NCBI RefSeq assembly: GCF_014196765.1
Contig: NZ_JACIEE010000003.1
Span: 1-64,000, forward strand
Direction: 5' to 3'
Origin: Mycoplana azooxidifex
GTDB lineage: Bacteria; Pseudomonadota; Alphaproteobacteria; Rhizobiales; Rhizobiaceae
Length of the DNA stretch: 64,000 bases
Under the pieces are notes generated by a model. It was not told the DNA's origin, did no database searches, and saw only the letters and a program-made list of their open reading frames with translations. This document shows, in pieces, positions 53,142 to 61,793 of this stretch (position 1 is the first letter of the stretch; every line of letters starts with the position of its first letter). Position numbers and translations under genes: made by a program.

Positions 53142-54191
53142 ATGCCGAGCCTATCTGTGCCGACGGTGCCGCAGCCGCTCCATGTCAGTCTCGTGGCCAT
53201 TCCCGAGGCGGTCGTCTCGACGCTGAGCGGCATCTTCGACGTGATGAATGCCTTCGCCATGACGCCGATCCGTGAGCACACCTCGCTCAGTGCTGCCCCG
53301 TTCCGGGTGGAAATCGTCGGCATGAGCCCCGGTCCGCTCGAACTGGCCAGCCGCCTGCCCATCACCGTGCAGCGCGGCGTCGACACGCTCGCGACCACAG
53401 ACATCGTCATCGTCCCCTCCCTCCTGCTGGGACCGGACGGATGGCGGACGGGGCGATACCCCGACCTCGTCGAATGGCTGCGCGCCATGCACCGGCGCGG
53501 CGCACTGCTGTGCTCGGCCTGTTCCGGCCTCTTCCTGCTCGCCGAGACCGGCCTCTTCGACGGCGTGGAGGCAACGGTGCATTTCGGCTACGCGAAAACC
53601 TTCTCCGCGGCGTTTCCGCAGGTGCCGATCCAGCCGGAGCGCGTCCTGATCGTCTGCGGGAGGCATGAGGAACTGATCACTTCCGGCGCTTCCATGACCT
53701 GGCACGATCTCGTCCTGTACCTGATCGGTCGCTTTACCGGGGCAACGGCGGCGCAAGGCGTCGCACGCTTCTTCGCCCTGCAATGGCACCAGGACGGACT
53801 GGCGCCCTACATGATCTTCGAGGGGCGCAGCGATCACGGCGACGTCGCCATCCAGGTAGCGCAGACGTGGCTGGCTGCGCATTTCTCGGTTGCGAACCCG
53901 CTCGAAGAATCGATCCGAAAGGCAGGGCTTACGGAGCGAACCTTCAAGCGCCGGTTCACCGGCGCGACCGGCCTCAGCCCCATCGCCTATGTGCAGCGGC
54001 TTCGGATCGAGGATGCCAAGCGACGGCTGGAGCGGACGGAGACGTCGATAGACGAGATCAGCTGGCAGGTCGGCTACGAGGACCCCGCCTTCTTTCGCCG
54101 CCTGTTCCGCCGGCTGACCGGCCTGCCGCCGGGCGTCTACCGCCGGCGCTTCAGGATTCCCGCCTACGCCCAGCCGCGCGTGGGCAGCTAA
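53142..54191 (+). CDS. GlxA-type AraC family transcriptional regulator
   Basis: A 349-residue regulator. The N-terminal DJ-1/PfpI-like domain (about 15-200) contains CSACSGLFLLAETGLFDG and SACSG at the elbow, and two C-terminal AraC helix-turn-helices (about 240-335) follow: SIRKAGLTERTFKRRFTGATGLSPIAYVQRLRIEDAKRRLERTETSIDEISWQVGYEDPAFFRRLFRRLTG. The ATG at 53142 is preceded by GGAG with a 6-nt spacer; an ATG at 53127 has none. It diverges from the methyltransferase gene, a probable target. Confidence 0.92.
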   Translation: MPSLSVPTVPQPLHVSLVAIPEAVVSTLSGIFDVMNAFAMTPIREHTSLSAAPFRVEIVGMSPGPLELASRLPITVQRGVDTLATTDIVIVPSLLLGPDGWRTGRYPDLVEWLRAMHRRGALLCSACSGLFLLAETGLFDGVEATVHFGYAKTFSAAFPQVPIQPERVLIVCGRHEELITSGASMTWHDLVLYLIGRFTGATAAQGVARFFALQWHQDGLAPYMIFEGRSDHGDVAIQVAQTWLAAHFSVANPLEESIRKAGLTERTFKRRFTGATGLSPIAYVQRLRIEDAKRRLERTETSIDEISWQVGYEDPAFFRRLFRRLTGLPPGVYRRRFRIPAYAQPRVGS

Positions 54192-54292
54192 AGCGCGTCG
54201 CGATCTTTCAGATTCGCTCCCCGCTTTAGACCTTTGATCTTGCGCATGTCGTCGTCGCAAAACCGCAGCACACTTTTGCGCGACATGCTTTT
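54192..54292 (+). repeat. rhizobial intergenic mosaic repeat, copy B
   Basis: Reads AGCGCGTCGCGATCTTTCAG... then GCGCATGTCGTCGTCGCAAA and a tail of CCGCAGCACACTTTTGCGCG ACATGC. It is about 85-90 percent like copy C and begins on the last base of the regulator's stop codon. The tail also matches copy A in reverse orientation. Confidence 0.75.
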
Positions 54293-54332
54293 GGCATCCG
54301 CCGAATCCCAAGCTACCCGTCAGGACGGGACG

Positions 54333-56135
54333 TCACTGTACGCCGCGGTGCTGCAGCGCGTCGTCGAGCATCTTGTTCAGGCCGCCGCGGATGCGCTCGA
54401 GGTCAAGGTTCTGCTTCAATGCGTCCCTGCGCTTGATGCTGTCGAGCGTCGATTCCATCACGTTGGCGGGGTTGAAGCTCGGCGGGAACGATCGCGGCGG
54501 GAAATCCTTGAAGGTCGACACGAATGCGAAGACCACGTCCATCATGCCATAGGCGCTGCCGACGTGGTTGAGCTGCCAGTCCCAGAAGGTGTTGGAGGTA
54601 ATGTCAGCCCGCTCGAACGGGTCCTGGAAGAGGTTGAAGATCTTCTGCAGGCGCAGCGTCGTGAACGGCTCGGCCCAGACGCCCAATGTCCCTTCCTTGC
54701 GCTGCTCTGAGTAGACGTACTTGTAGTCACCCTGTCGCAAGCCCACGAGCAGGCCGTCGTCGTCGGCATAGAAGAACGTGTCGCGCGCGCTCTTCACGCC
54801 GTTGTTGACGGCGGCCGTGCCGCGCACGGTGCGCAGGAGTTCCGACTGGTCGTAGCCGTCCAGATGCACCTTGTATTCGAGGCCGTTCGCCGTGTAGCCC
54901 GCCTTCAGCTTGTCGATGATCTCAGGCTCTCCGGCGATCGCGCAGAGCGTCGGCACCCAGTCGTTGTGGCTCATCAACTCGTTCGTCACCGTTCCCGGCT
55001 CGATGACCCCCGGCCAGCGGACGAAGCAGGGCACGCGGAACGCGCCTTCCCAGTTGGTGTTCTTCTCGGAGCGGAACCAGGTCATGGCCCCGTCCGGCCA
55101 GGTGTTCATATGCGGGCCGTTGTCGGTCGTGTAGACCACGATGGTGTTGTCGGCGATGCCCATGTCCTCCAGCGCCTTCAGGACCGAGCCGATCGTGTCG
55201 TCATGCTCGATCATGCCGTCGATATATTCGCTGTCGCCATGCTGGTAGCGGCCGCGATGGCTGTCGCGCACATGGGTTCGAAGGTGCATGCGGGTCGAAT
55301 TGTACCAGCAGAAGAACGGCTGGCCCGCCGTCTGCTGCCGCTTCATGAAATCGATCGCCGCGGCCGAGGTTTCGTCGTCGATGGTCTCCATGCGCTTCTT
55401 CGTCAGCGCGCCGGTGTCCTCGATCGTCTGCTTGCCGACCTTGCCGAAGCGTGGATCCTCGGTCGGATCGTCCACGTCGGTCGCCTTGCAGCGCAGCACG
55501 CCGCGTGGGCCGAACTTGGCGAGGTAGGCGGGATCCTTCGGGTAGTCCGGCAGTTCCGGTTCCTCCTCGGCGTTGAGATGGTAGAGGTTGCCGAAGAATT
55601 CGTCGAAGCCGTTGACGGTCGGCAGTGACGGGTTGCGGTCGCCCACGTGGTTCTTGCCGAACTGGCCGGTGGCGTAGCCGAGGTTCTTCAACAGGCCGCC
55701 GATCGAGGGGTCGAGCTGGCTCATGCCCATCGGCGCGCCGGGAAAGCCGACCTTGGTCAGGCCTGTGCGGATGCCGTGCTGTCCGGTCAGGAAGGCGGCG
55801 CGGCCGGCGGTGCAGGACTGCTCGCCGTAGTAGTGCAGGAACATGATGCCGTCGCGGGCGATGCTGTCGATGTTGGGTGTGTGATAGCCCATCAGGCCGT
55901 GCGTATAGGCGCTGATGTTGGCGATGCCGATGTCGTCGCCGAAGATGATGAGGATGTTGGGCTTTGCGGCCGACCCTCCCTGCGGCTGGGACTGCGCCGC
56001 GGTGCCGGATTGCGTTTGGGCCTGGGCTGCTGTGGCGGAGAGTGCGGCGGCCGTCAGCGTGCCGCCGGCAAGCAACAAGTTTCGACGGCTCAGCCCGCCT
56101 TCGTTCCTGCCATGCGCGATATCATGCTTATCCAC
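54333..56135 (-). CDS. Tat-exported arylsulfatase
   Basis: A 600-residue sulfatase of the alkaline-phosphatase fold. A twin-arginine signal (SRRNLLLAGG, Arg17-Arg18) and a hydrophobic stretch precede the mature part. The metal-binding start is NILIIFGDDIG, and the active-site motif is C108-T-A-G-R112. This is the CxAxR form of the sulfatase signature (usual CxPxR); the Cys is expected to be converted to formylglycine. The motif IEDTGALTKKRMETIDDET and FFCWYNSTRMHLRTHV further support the family. It hydrolyses sulfate esters, probably for sulfur supply, in the periplasm. No maturation enzyme gene is adjacent. Confidence 0.92.
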   Translation of the reverse strand: MDKHDIAHGRNEGGLSRRNLLLAGGTLTAAALSATAAQAQTQSGTAAQSQPQGGSAAKPNILIIFGDDIGIANISAYTHGLMGYHTPNIDSIARDGIMFLHYYGEQSCTAGRAAFLTGQHGIRTGLTKVGFPGAPMGMSQLDPSIGGLLKNLGYATGQFGKNHVGDRNPSLPTVNGFDEFFGNLYHLNAEEEPELPDYPKDPAYLAKFGPRGVLRCKATDVDDPTEDPRFGKVGKQTIEDTGALTKKRMETIDDETSAAAIDFMKRQQTAGQPFFCWYNSTRMHLRTHVRDSHRGRYQHGDSEYIDGMIEHDDTIGSVLKALEDMGIADNTIVVYTTDNGPHMNTWPDGAMTWFRSEKNTNWEGAFRVPCFVRWPGVIEPGTVTNELMSHNDWVPTLCAIAGEPEIIDKLKAGYTANGLEYKVHLDGYDQSELLRTVRGTAAVNNGVKSARDTFFYADDDGLLVGLRQGDYKYVYSEQRKEGTLGVWAEPFTTLRLQKIFNLFQDPFERADITSNTFWDWQLNHVGSAYGMMDVVFAFVSTFKDFPPRSFPPSFNPANVMESTLDSIKRRDALKQNLDLERIRGGLNKMLDDALQHRGVQ

Positions 56136-56366
56136 GGGAATTCTCCTCGAGCATTTGCGTCAACTAAAGATATGTTCGGGCAATCATTGTGTATGAAGAG
56201 ATGTAGTGGGTTGAGGATGGATCCCCCCGTCACAATGTCAAGTCTATGTCGGCGATCATTTTTTTCGGGCGCGCGATCGGGCGGAAATGCGAAGCTAAAC
56301 AAGCCATTACTTACACAAGCGAGGGCGATCCGTGACCATCGCGACTTGCGCTTGCGATCACGTCTC

Positions 56367-56861
56367 TCAGCGCGCCCGCACCGCCGTCTCTTCCCGGTGC
56401 GCCTTCCAGAGCAACCACGCGAGCAGCGGAACCTTGATGACCGTGAGCAGCAACAGCAGGCCGAAATTATCCGGAGCATAGTCCGCATTGACGACGGCTT
56501 CGCGAACGTGGCCGATCGCCACGCCGATGTTGAACAGCACGAGATAGAGGACGACGGCGGCCTTGAACGAAAGGCTTCGCCAGAACGACAGGACGGCGAC
56601 GACGCCGATGGAAAGGTCGGCGACACCGATCTCGAACTGGAACGGGCTCACCTGCCAGCCGATCTGGGCTGCGGCCACCTGCGGCAGGAAGACGTGGAAG
56701 AAGCCGCCCCAGATCATTTCCGCGCCGACCGAGAGCAACAGGAGCCAGGAGAGATAGCGTTGGGCAGGCGGTCCGTCACGCCGGAAGGTGGCGATCGCAA
56801 GCGCTACCACGAACAGGACCGTCGGCATGTTCGTCAGGACCAGCCGTATTGCATCTGCCAT
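56367..56861 (-). CDS. DUF6790 family membrane protein
   Basis: A 164-residue membrane protein with about four or five helices (RLVLTNMPTVLFVVALAIATF, YLSWLLLLSVGAEMIWGGFFHVF, AVVLYLVLFNIGVAIGHVREA, LLLLLTVIKVPLLAWLLWKA). The pattern fits the DUF6790 family. AGGTGG precedes the ATG. It lies downstream of the arylsulfatase-facing gap of 231 bp, on the same strand. Function unknown. Confidence 0.78.
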   Translation of the reverse strand: MADAIRLVLTNMPTVLFVVALAIATFRRDGPPAQRYLSWLLLLSVGAEMIWGGFFHVFLPQVAAAQIGWQVSPFQFEIGVADLSIGVVAVLSFWRSLSFKAAVVLYLVLFNIGVAIGHVREAVVNADYAPDNFGLLLLLTVIKVPLLAWLLWKAHREETAVRAR

Positions 56862-57120
56862 GCCACCACCTGCGGATGTTTCGCCGAGAGATTCGCGGCA
56901 AGGTGACAGAGCCGGCGCCGCTTGCCAAGCCGGCCCCGCCGGCAAAAATCATCCCCTCCCCCGTTTCCAGGGTGAAACTGCCTTGCGGGCCGGGTCGACT
57001 GGGGGAAACGCAGGTGGCGCTGTGGGGCAGGTGACCAAACGCGCGCTCGGAGGCACGGAGGGCCGCGCTCCGCTGGGGCCGCCGAGCGTGACGCCCGGCA
57101 GCCATTCGGAAAAAAGGGGA

Positions 57121-57255
57121 TCAGTTGATCGGGATGCGAACGCCGCCGCCGGTATCGGCGGGAAGAGCGTAGGTGGTGTTGTGGGCGGCACTCGTCGTGC
57201 AGCCCGCCAGCGTCATGAGCACGATCGCAGCGGCGAAGATGGATTTGAACGGCAT
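57121..57255 (-). CDS. small lipoprotein
   Basis: A 44-residue protein (MPFKSIFAAAIVLMTLAGCTTSAAHNTTYALPADTGGGVRIPIN). The lipobox LAGC makes it a lipoprotein with a mature chain of only about 27 residues. GGAG is well placed before the ATG; the longer frame (to 57360) is not needed. Very small lipoproteins of this kind are common in rhizobia, without assigned function. Confidence 0.7.
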   Translation of the reverse strand: MPFKSIFAAAIVLMTLAGCTTSAAHNTTYALPADTGGGVRIPIN

Positions 57256-57444
57256 CAATTTCTCCGAATGAAGATCAACTATCAGGAAGCGCGCCCCTGT
57301 GAGAGACGCGCCACCGGCGACAAACCCCGCCGGCACGCAGATGAGGCCAGTTCGCCGCACAAGGCAAGTGCCGGGCGCACACGAAGTGGCCTTGTCCGGA
57401 ATTGTTGCCCCGGAAACGTGGGCGCCGCCCGGCGGTAGCGGCCG

Positions 57445-58500
57445 TCAGGCCGCCTCGGTGCCCTGGATAGCCGAAACCTGCCAGGGGCCGCGCGGCTTGC
57501 GCTGGAAGGTCCAGACCTCCACGGCCTCGCTCATCTGTTCCGGATCGCCGCTGACGACCTTGCCGGTGGCGCGGTCGCGCATCACGTCGATGCTCTCGTA
57601 GCGCATCGCGACCGTGGCGAATTCGGTGCCGTCGTCCTCGCGCCAGGCCTCGGCCACGTCGCCCTGAACCAGATGGACGTCGCGAACCTCGTTCTTGACG
57701 CCGCTCGTGGCGTTCTCGCTCAGTTCCTCGGCGAGCCAAGACATGGCCTCCGGCGTGGTCAGGCTGCGAAGGGCGGCATAGTCTTCCGCGCCATAGGCGG
57801 TCTGGACCTCCTTCAGCATCGTCTCGAACTGTTCGAGATCCTGCTGCCCAACACCGATCTCGTCGGTCGACTGGCTGGCGGAAGCACCCGCGCCTGCGCC
57901 GAGGCCACCGCCAAGACCACGCCCCAGGCCGCCCCCAAGACCGGCCCCGGGGCCACCTCGGACACCGCCGCCGATGCTGGGAATCTTGAAGGACGGCATG
58001 CCTGTCTCAGACTGGCGATTGGCCATGTTGCCCGCGCCGCCGCCATAGGCAGGCTGGGAGGAGCGGCGGAAGAAGCGCATGGCGAGCGTGATCGCGCCGA
58101 AGATCAGGGCTGCCTGGAACAGCAGGCCGAGGAAACCCATCGCCCCGCCGATGCCGTTGCCCATCAGCATGCCGACCAGGCCGCCCAAGGCCAGGCCACC
58201 GAGCAGCGCGCCGCCGAAGCCGCCGAACAATCCGCCGGGGCGCTGGCCGAACGGCCGGTTGGCCTGCTGGCCCGCCTGGGGCTGCGCCGTCTGCTGGCCG
58301 GCCGGGCGCTGGGTCATGCTCCGGTCGATCGGCGCCGATTGCGTGGGCGCGGTGCGCGTCACGGGCGGCGGCGCGAAGGTGCGGGTGCCACGGCTGCCGA
58401 ATCCGCCACCGGCCCGGCGGGCCTCGGCAACATCGACCGCGGTAACCATGACCATGAGGGCGACGCCCATCATCGCGAAAATTCGTCCAAAACGCTGCAT
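57445..58500 (-). CDS. TIM44-like domain membrane protein
   Basis: A 351-residue protein. An N-terminal signal or membrane helix (MQRFGRIFAMMGVALMVMVTAVDVAEA) precedes a Pro/Gln/Gly-rich low-complexity stretch, a Gly-rich hydrophobic region (GGFGGALLGGLALGGLVGMLMGNG...) and a second membrane segment. The TIM44-like domain spans about 230-350 (FETMLKEVQTAYGAEDYAALRSLTTPEAMSWLAEELSE...VWTFQRKPRGPWQVSAIQGTE). In bacteria this domain is linked to membrane or envelope functions that are not settled. GGAAGAG precedes the start. Confidence 0.87.
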   Translation of the reverse strand: MQRFGRIFAMMGVALMVMVTAVDVAEARRAGGGFGSRGTRTFAPPPVTRTAPTQSAPIDRSMTQRPAGQQTAQPQAGQQANRPFGQRPGGLFGGFGGALLGGLALGGLVGMLMGNGIGGAMGFLGLLFQAALIFGAITLAMRFFRRSSQPAYGGGAGNMANRQSETGMPSFKIPSIGGGVRGGPGAGLGGGLGRGLGGGLGAGAGASASQSTDEIGVGQQDLEQFETMLKEVQTAYGAEDYAALRSLTTPEAMSWLAEELSENATSGVKNEVRDVHLVQGDVAEAWREDDGTEFATVAMRYESIDVMRDRATGKVVSGDPEQMSEAVEVWTFQRKPRGPWQVSAIQGTEAA

Positions 58501-58587
58501 CTCAACTCTTCCCGTCATCTCTTCCCGCGCCAGAAAGGCGCACACCGGCAGCATATAGCGTCCCGAGAGGCCGAGTTTAAGGTCCGG

Positions 58588-58613
58588 CCACATTTTTGTG
58601 ACCGTAAATGTGG
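58588..58613. promoter_or_regulatory. inverted repeat upstream of the TIM44-like gene
   Basis: CCACATTT and AAATGTGG, 10 bp apart, form a perfect inverted repeat 88 bp upstream of the TIM44-like ATG, directly before mosaic repeat copy C. It may be an operator. Confidence 0.4.
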
Positions 58614-58615
58614 CT

Positions 58616-58716
58616 AGAGCGCTTGCGATCTTTCAGATTCGCTCCGGCGCTTTAGACCTTTGATTTCGCACATGTCGTCGTCGCAAAACCGCAGCACACT
58701 TTTGCGTGACATGCTT
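58616..58716 (+). repeat. rhizobial intergenic mosaic repeat, copy C
   Basis: AGCGCTTGCGATCTTTCAGA, CTTTAGACCTTTGATTTCGC and GTCGTCGTCGCAAAACCGCA correspond closely to copy B, ending GCGTGACATGCTT. It reaches into the stop codon of the HxlR-type gene, and copy B starts at a stop codon too. Confidence 0.75.
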
Positions 58717-59416
58717 AGGCCACGCTGCGCGGCGCTCCGGCAAACTTGCTGAGCCCCAGCCATTGCTGCATGGCCTTCGCAATCTCCGGATCGCCGTCGA
58801 ACTCCAGATTTCCGGCATCGACCTCCCGGCGGATCATCGACAACCCCATCCAGATCGCCGTCATGCTGCGCAGCGAACTGGTGACCAGAAGATCGATTTC
58901 GAAGCCGGGATCGAAGCCGCACAGGTCGACCGCGCCGCCGTCGACGACCAGCCACCAGTTCTGCCGGCTTTCCGGCAGCTCGGGATAGAGAAACTGGATG
59001 GTGCAGCGGCGCCTGGGCAGCGGCTGCGGGTTCAGATTGCGGCGCATGTCCCACATGAGCAGCGAGGGATCGAGGTGCTTCAGGGAGAGCTGCGATTCCA
59101 CCCACCGCTGCCCCCAGAAGCCGAGCCCCATGACGATCGGCTCGAGGTCCTTGCCTGCGGGCGAGAGGCGGTATTCGGTTACCCCCCGCTCGCCCGGCCG
59201 CGCCACGATCACGCCGGCCCGCTCCAGTTCCTTCAGCCGCTTGGACAGAAGCGCCGGAGACATGCGCGGCACGCCCCGGCGCAGGTCGTTGAAGCGGGTC
59301 GTCCCGCAGAGAAGCTCGCGCAGGACCAGCACCGTCCAGCGGGTGCAGAGGATTTCGGCGGCCATCGATACGGGGCAGAACTGGCCGTAACTTCCATGCT
59401 CATCCATGATCGTCAT
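58715..59416 (-). CDS. HxlR family regulator with C-terminal SCP2-like domain
   Basis: A 233-residue regulator. The HxlR winged helix is FCPVSMAAEILCTRWTVLVLRELLCGTTRFNDLRRGVPRMSPALLSKRLKELERAGVI (about 10-75), and about 110 further residues (ESRQNWWLVVDGGAVDLCGFDPGFEIDLLVTSSLRSMTAIWMG) look like an SCP2 sterol-carrier-like ligand domain. Start is MTIMDEHGS at 59416; MDEHGS at 59407 is possible and neither has a strong ribosome site. It diverges from an acyl-CoA-dehydrogenase-fold gene with a palindrome between them. Confidence 0.87.
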   Translation of the reverse strand: MTIMDEHGSYGQFCPVSMAAEILCTRWTVLVLRELLCGTTRFNDLRRGVPRMSPALLSKRLKELERAGVIVARPGERGVTEYRLSPAGKDLEPIVMGLGFWGQRWVESQLSLKHLDPSLLMWDMRRNLNPQPLPRRRCTIQFLYPELPESRQNWWLVVDGGAVDLCGFDPGFEIDLLVTSSLRSMTAIWMGLSMIRREVDAGNLEFDGDPEIAKAMQQWLGLSKFAGAPRSVA

Positions 59417-59478
59417 CCGGCAACGTCGTTCGGACGGCATCATAGTGTAAACTCGGGGGAGCGACCACGGGGGTAGTA

Positions 59479-59492
59479 CAGTTCGTGAACTG
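59479..59492. promoter_or_regulatory. palindromic operator candidate between the HxlR and acyl-CoA-dehydrogenase-fold genes
   Basis: CAGTTC-GT-GAACTG is a perfect 6-bp-arm dyad, 53 bp before the plus-strand ATG and 62 bp before the minus-strand ATG. The place and symmetry suit binding by the HxlR-type regulator. Confidence 0.45.
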
Positions 59493-59545
59493 GACGGACT
59501 TGCTCTTTGGGAGGACCCTGTCGCCATTCTTTCGAGGAGGGCCCC

Positions 59546-60718
59546 ATGAACACGGCAATGAACGTACCGTCGAACGAAGGCAACGAGCGACCTGCTTCGC
59601 CGGTCGATCCGGTGGAAGTCGCCCGGGCGATTTCGCCCGTGCTGGCCGAGCGCGCCGCACGCTTCGACGAAGAGGACAGCTTTGTCGCGGAGAACTACGA
59701 GCTTCTGAAGCAATCGGGCCTGGTGGAGGCGGGCGTGCCGGCGCCGCTTGGCGGCGGGGACGCAGACGTGCGCACGCTCGCCGAGATGCTGCGGGTCATG
59801 GCGCATGCCTGCTCGTCGACGGCCCTTGCCTTTTCGATGCACACCCACCAGGTGGCGATCCCGGCCTGGCGCTGGCGCCACCAGCAGGTCACCGCCGTGG
59901 AGCCGCTGCTGAAACGCGTGGCGGCCGAGCGGCTGATCCTGCTCTCCAGCGGTGGCTCGGACTGGATAGGCGGCTCCGGCAAGGCGGTGAAGGTGGAAGG
60001 CGGCTACCGGATCAAGGCACGCAAGAGCTTCACTTCCGGGGCCATGGCCGGCGACCTGCTGATGACCGGCGCGGTTCTTGCGACCGGCGAGGGTCCGGAT
60101 GCGGTGATCCATTTCGCCGTGCCGATGAAGGCGCCCGAAGTCAGCGTCGTCGAGACCTGGCGCGCGCTCGGCATGCGCGGCACCGGATCCAACGACGTCG
60201 TCATCGACGACCTCTTCATACCGGACGCCGGTGTTGCCTTCAGCCGTCGTGCCGGGGAATGGCACCCGGTGTTCCAGATCATCGCCACCACCGCCTTCCC
60301 GCTGATCTATGCGGTCTATCTGGGCGTTGCCGAAAGCGCGCGCGACATCGCGCTCGACCTAGCGCGCCGGAAGCACCCCGGACCGGGGCTGCTCGACATC
60401 GCCGGACGGATGGAGACCTCGCTGCGGGCCGCCCAGCTCGCGCACCGGTGGATGATCGAGACCGTCGAGCGCAACGCGCCGTCGGCCGAGACGGTCGACG
60501 AGGTGATGATCGGCCGCTCGCTCGTCGCACGGCATGCGATCGAGACCGTCGAACTGGCGATGGAACTCTCCGGCGGCAGCGGCTTCTACCGCGCGGCCGG
60601 CCTCGAACGGCGCTTTCGCGACATACAGGGCGCCCGGTTCCATCCGCTGCAGCCCGGGCCGCAGGCGCAGTATGCGGGTGCGATGGCGCTGGGACTGCCG
60701 GTCACGACGATCTTCTGA
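59546..60718 (+). CDS. acyl-CoA-dehydrogenase-fold flavoprotein
   Basis: A 390-residue protein of the acyl-CoA dehydrogenase superfamily. Helical N-terminal half, the central beta domain (YRIKARKSFTSGAMAGDLLMTGAVL; ALGMRGTGSNDVVID) and the C-terminal helices (AMELSGGSGFYRAAGLERRFRDIQGARFHPLQ) are all present. The usual catalytic Glu motif (YEGT-x-x-IQ) is missing; the RD-x-x-x-ARFHP ending is like that of flavin monooxygenases of the DszC/SfnB type. It may therefore be an oxygenase and not a beta-oxidation enzyme. GAGGAGGG precedes the ATG. Control by the divergent HxlR-type regulator is likely. Confidence 0.85.
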   Translation: MNTAMNVPSNEGNERPASPVDPVEVARAISPVLAERAARFDEEDSFVAENYELLKQSGLVEAGVPAPLGGGDADVRTLAEMLRVMAHACSSTALAFSMHTHQVAIPAWRWRHQQVTAVEPLLKRVAAERLILLSSGGSDWIGGSGKAVKVEGGYRIKARKSFTSGAMAGDLLMTGAVLATGEGPDAVIHFAVPMKAPEVSVVETWRALGMRGTGSNDVVIDDLFIPDAGVAFSRRAGEWHPVFQIIATTAFPLIYAVYLGVAESARDIALDLARRKHPGPGLLDIAGRMETSLRAAQLAHRWMIETVERNAPSAETVDEVMIGRSLVARHAIETVELAMELSGGSGFYRAAGLERRFRDIQGARFHPLQPGPQAQYAGAMALGLPVTTIF

Positions 60719-61085
60719 CGATGCGGCACCTCTCCCTGGTCCGGAGGACCGGCGGTACGAGGACCCGCAACGCGCCGCAAGGCCGCCGGTCGCACCCGTT
60801 TGGGGGCAACCGGTTCGGCCTCCTGTGGGTGTTGCCATCGTCAATGGCCGACTGTAGGATGCCGCTTCCACACCCCTTCCGGCGTGGATTCAGACTGGGA
60901 AGCGACGCTCACCGCGTTCGCTTGATGTATTTCGGTGTTCTCACGGTCAGCTCTCGCTGGCAGCATACGATCAAATCCAGCCGTTGCTGAAGGGGAATAC
61001 GAGGTCTACACAATCTCATTCCTTTTCATGCCCGGCACGGCCACGGCTCCACGTGAGAATCGCAGAAGTACACTTGGAGGTTAAA
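60719..61085. other. 367-bp intergenic region
   Basis: No protein or RNA gene is supported. The open frames crossing it are tails of other frames. The last bases before 61086 (ACTTGGAGGTTAAA) hold a strong ribosome site for the lipoprotein gene. Confidence 0.5.
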
Positions 61086-61334
61086 ATGAAGAAGCGTACC
61101 GTAACTGTCGTAATTTGTGCCGCGCTCGCCTTGTCAGCCTGCCAGTCGCAACCGGTTTCCCAGAGCGTCGTCGACCGCAATGCCGAATTCGGCTGCGTGG
61201 CCGGAACGGTCGGCGGGGCGATCGTCGGTGGCATGGTCGGTGCGACGATCGGCGCCGGAACCGGCCAGATCGCCGCCATCGGCGGTGGCATCGGCGTCGG
61301 CGGCCTCCTCGGCAATCGCCTGGCATGCAGGTAG
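61086..61334 (+). CDS. glycine-zipper lipoprotein
   Basis: An 82-residue protein: MKKRTVTVVICAALALSAC is a lipoprotein signal with the lipobox LSAC, and the mature part is a glycine-zipper hairpin (VAGTVGGAIVGGMVGATIGAGTGQIAAIGGGIGVGGLLGNRL) of the 2TM-glycine-zipper kind. Such proteins insert in the outer membrane or envelope. TTGGAGG lies 5 nt before the ATG. It is co-oriented with the EF-hand gene 18 bp downstream, so they are likely an operon. Confidence 0.82.
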   Translation: MKKRTVTVVICAALALSACQSQPVSQSVVDRNAEFGCVAGTVGGAIVGGMVGATIGAGTGQIAAIGGGIGVGGLLGNRLACR

Positions 61335-61352
61335 ACGGAAAGGGACAGGTTG

Positions 61353-61706
61353 ATGAAAAAGGCTTTTCTGGTGGCGGCTCTCGTGGCTTGCCAGTGCACT
61401 CTGTCGTTTGCCCAGGCGCAACCGGCTGCGATCCATCAAGGTCACAAGGACCAACTCGACACCAACAAGGACGGGACCGTCCAGCGTTCCGAATACCAGA
61501 CGTTCATGGCGGCGGCCTTTACGGGCCTCGACAAGAACAAGAATGGCAGCCTGAGCAAGTCGGAGGTCGGAACGATCCTGACCGTGGAGCAGTTCTCAGC
61601 GACCGACGGCGACTCTAACGGCAGCATCAGCCAGGCGGAGTTCATGAACCGGGTGATGTCCGACTTCGCGTCGGCCGATCGCAGCGGGGACGGAACCTTG
61701 CAGTAG
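61353..61706 (+). CDS. exported EF-hand calcium-binding protein
   Basis: A 117-residue protein. A signal peptide (MKKAFLVAALVACQCTLSFAQA) is followed by four EF-hand loops: DTNKDGTVQRSE, DKNKNGSLSKSE, DGDSNGSISQAE and a last, shortened DRSGDGTLQ that ends the protein. The helix between the first loops (YQTFMAAAFTGL) fits paired hands. Periplasmic calcium binding is expected; what it does with calcium is unknown. AGGGACAGG precedes the ATG; a TTG codon before it is not needed. Confidence 0.85.
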   Translation: MKKAFLVAALVACQCTLSFAQAQPAAIHQGHKDQLDTNKDGTVQRSEYQTFMAAAFTGLDKNKNGSLSKSEVGTILTVEQFSATDGDSNGSISQAEFMNRVMSDFASADRSGDGTLQ

Positions 61707-61793
61707 CAGACGACGGGCGCGGCTCCGCAGGTGCGGAGCCGGCTGCCGCGTCCCGGCTAGACGGCATCATGATCCCGGCCTTGGCCGCCACGA

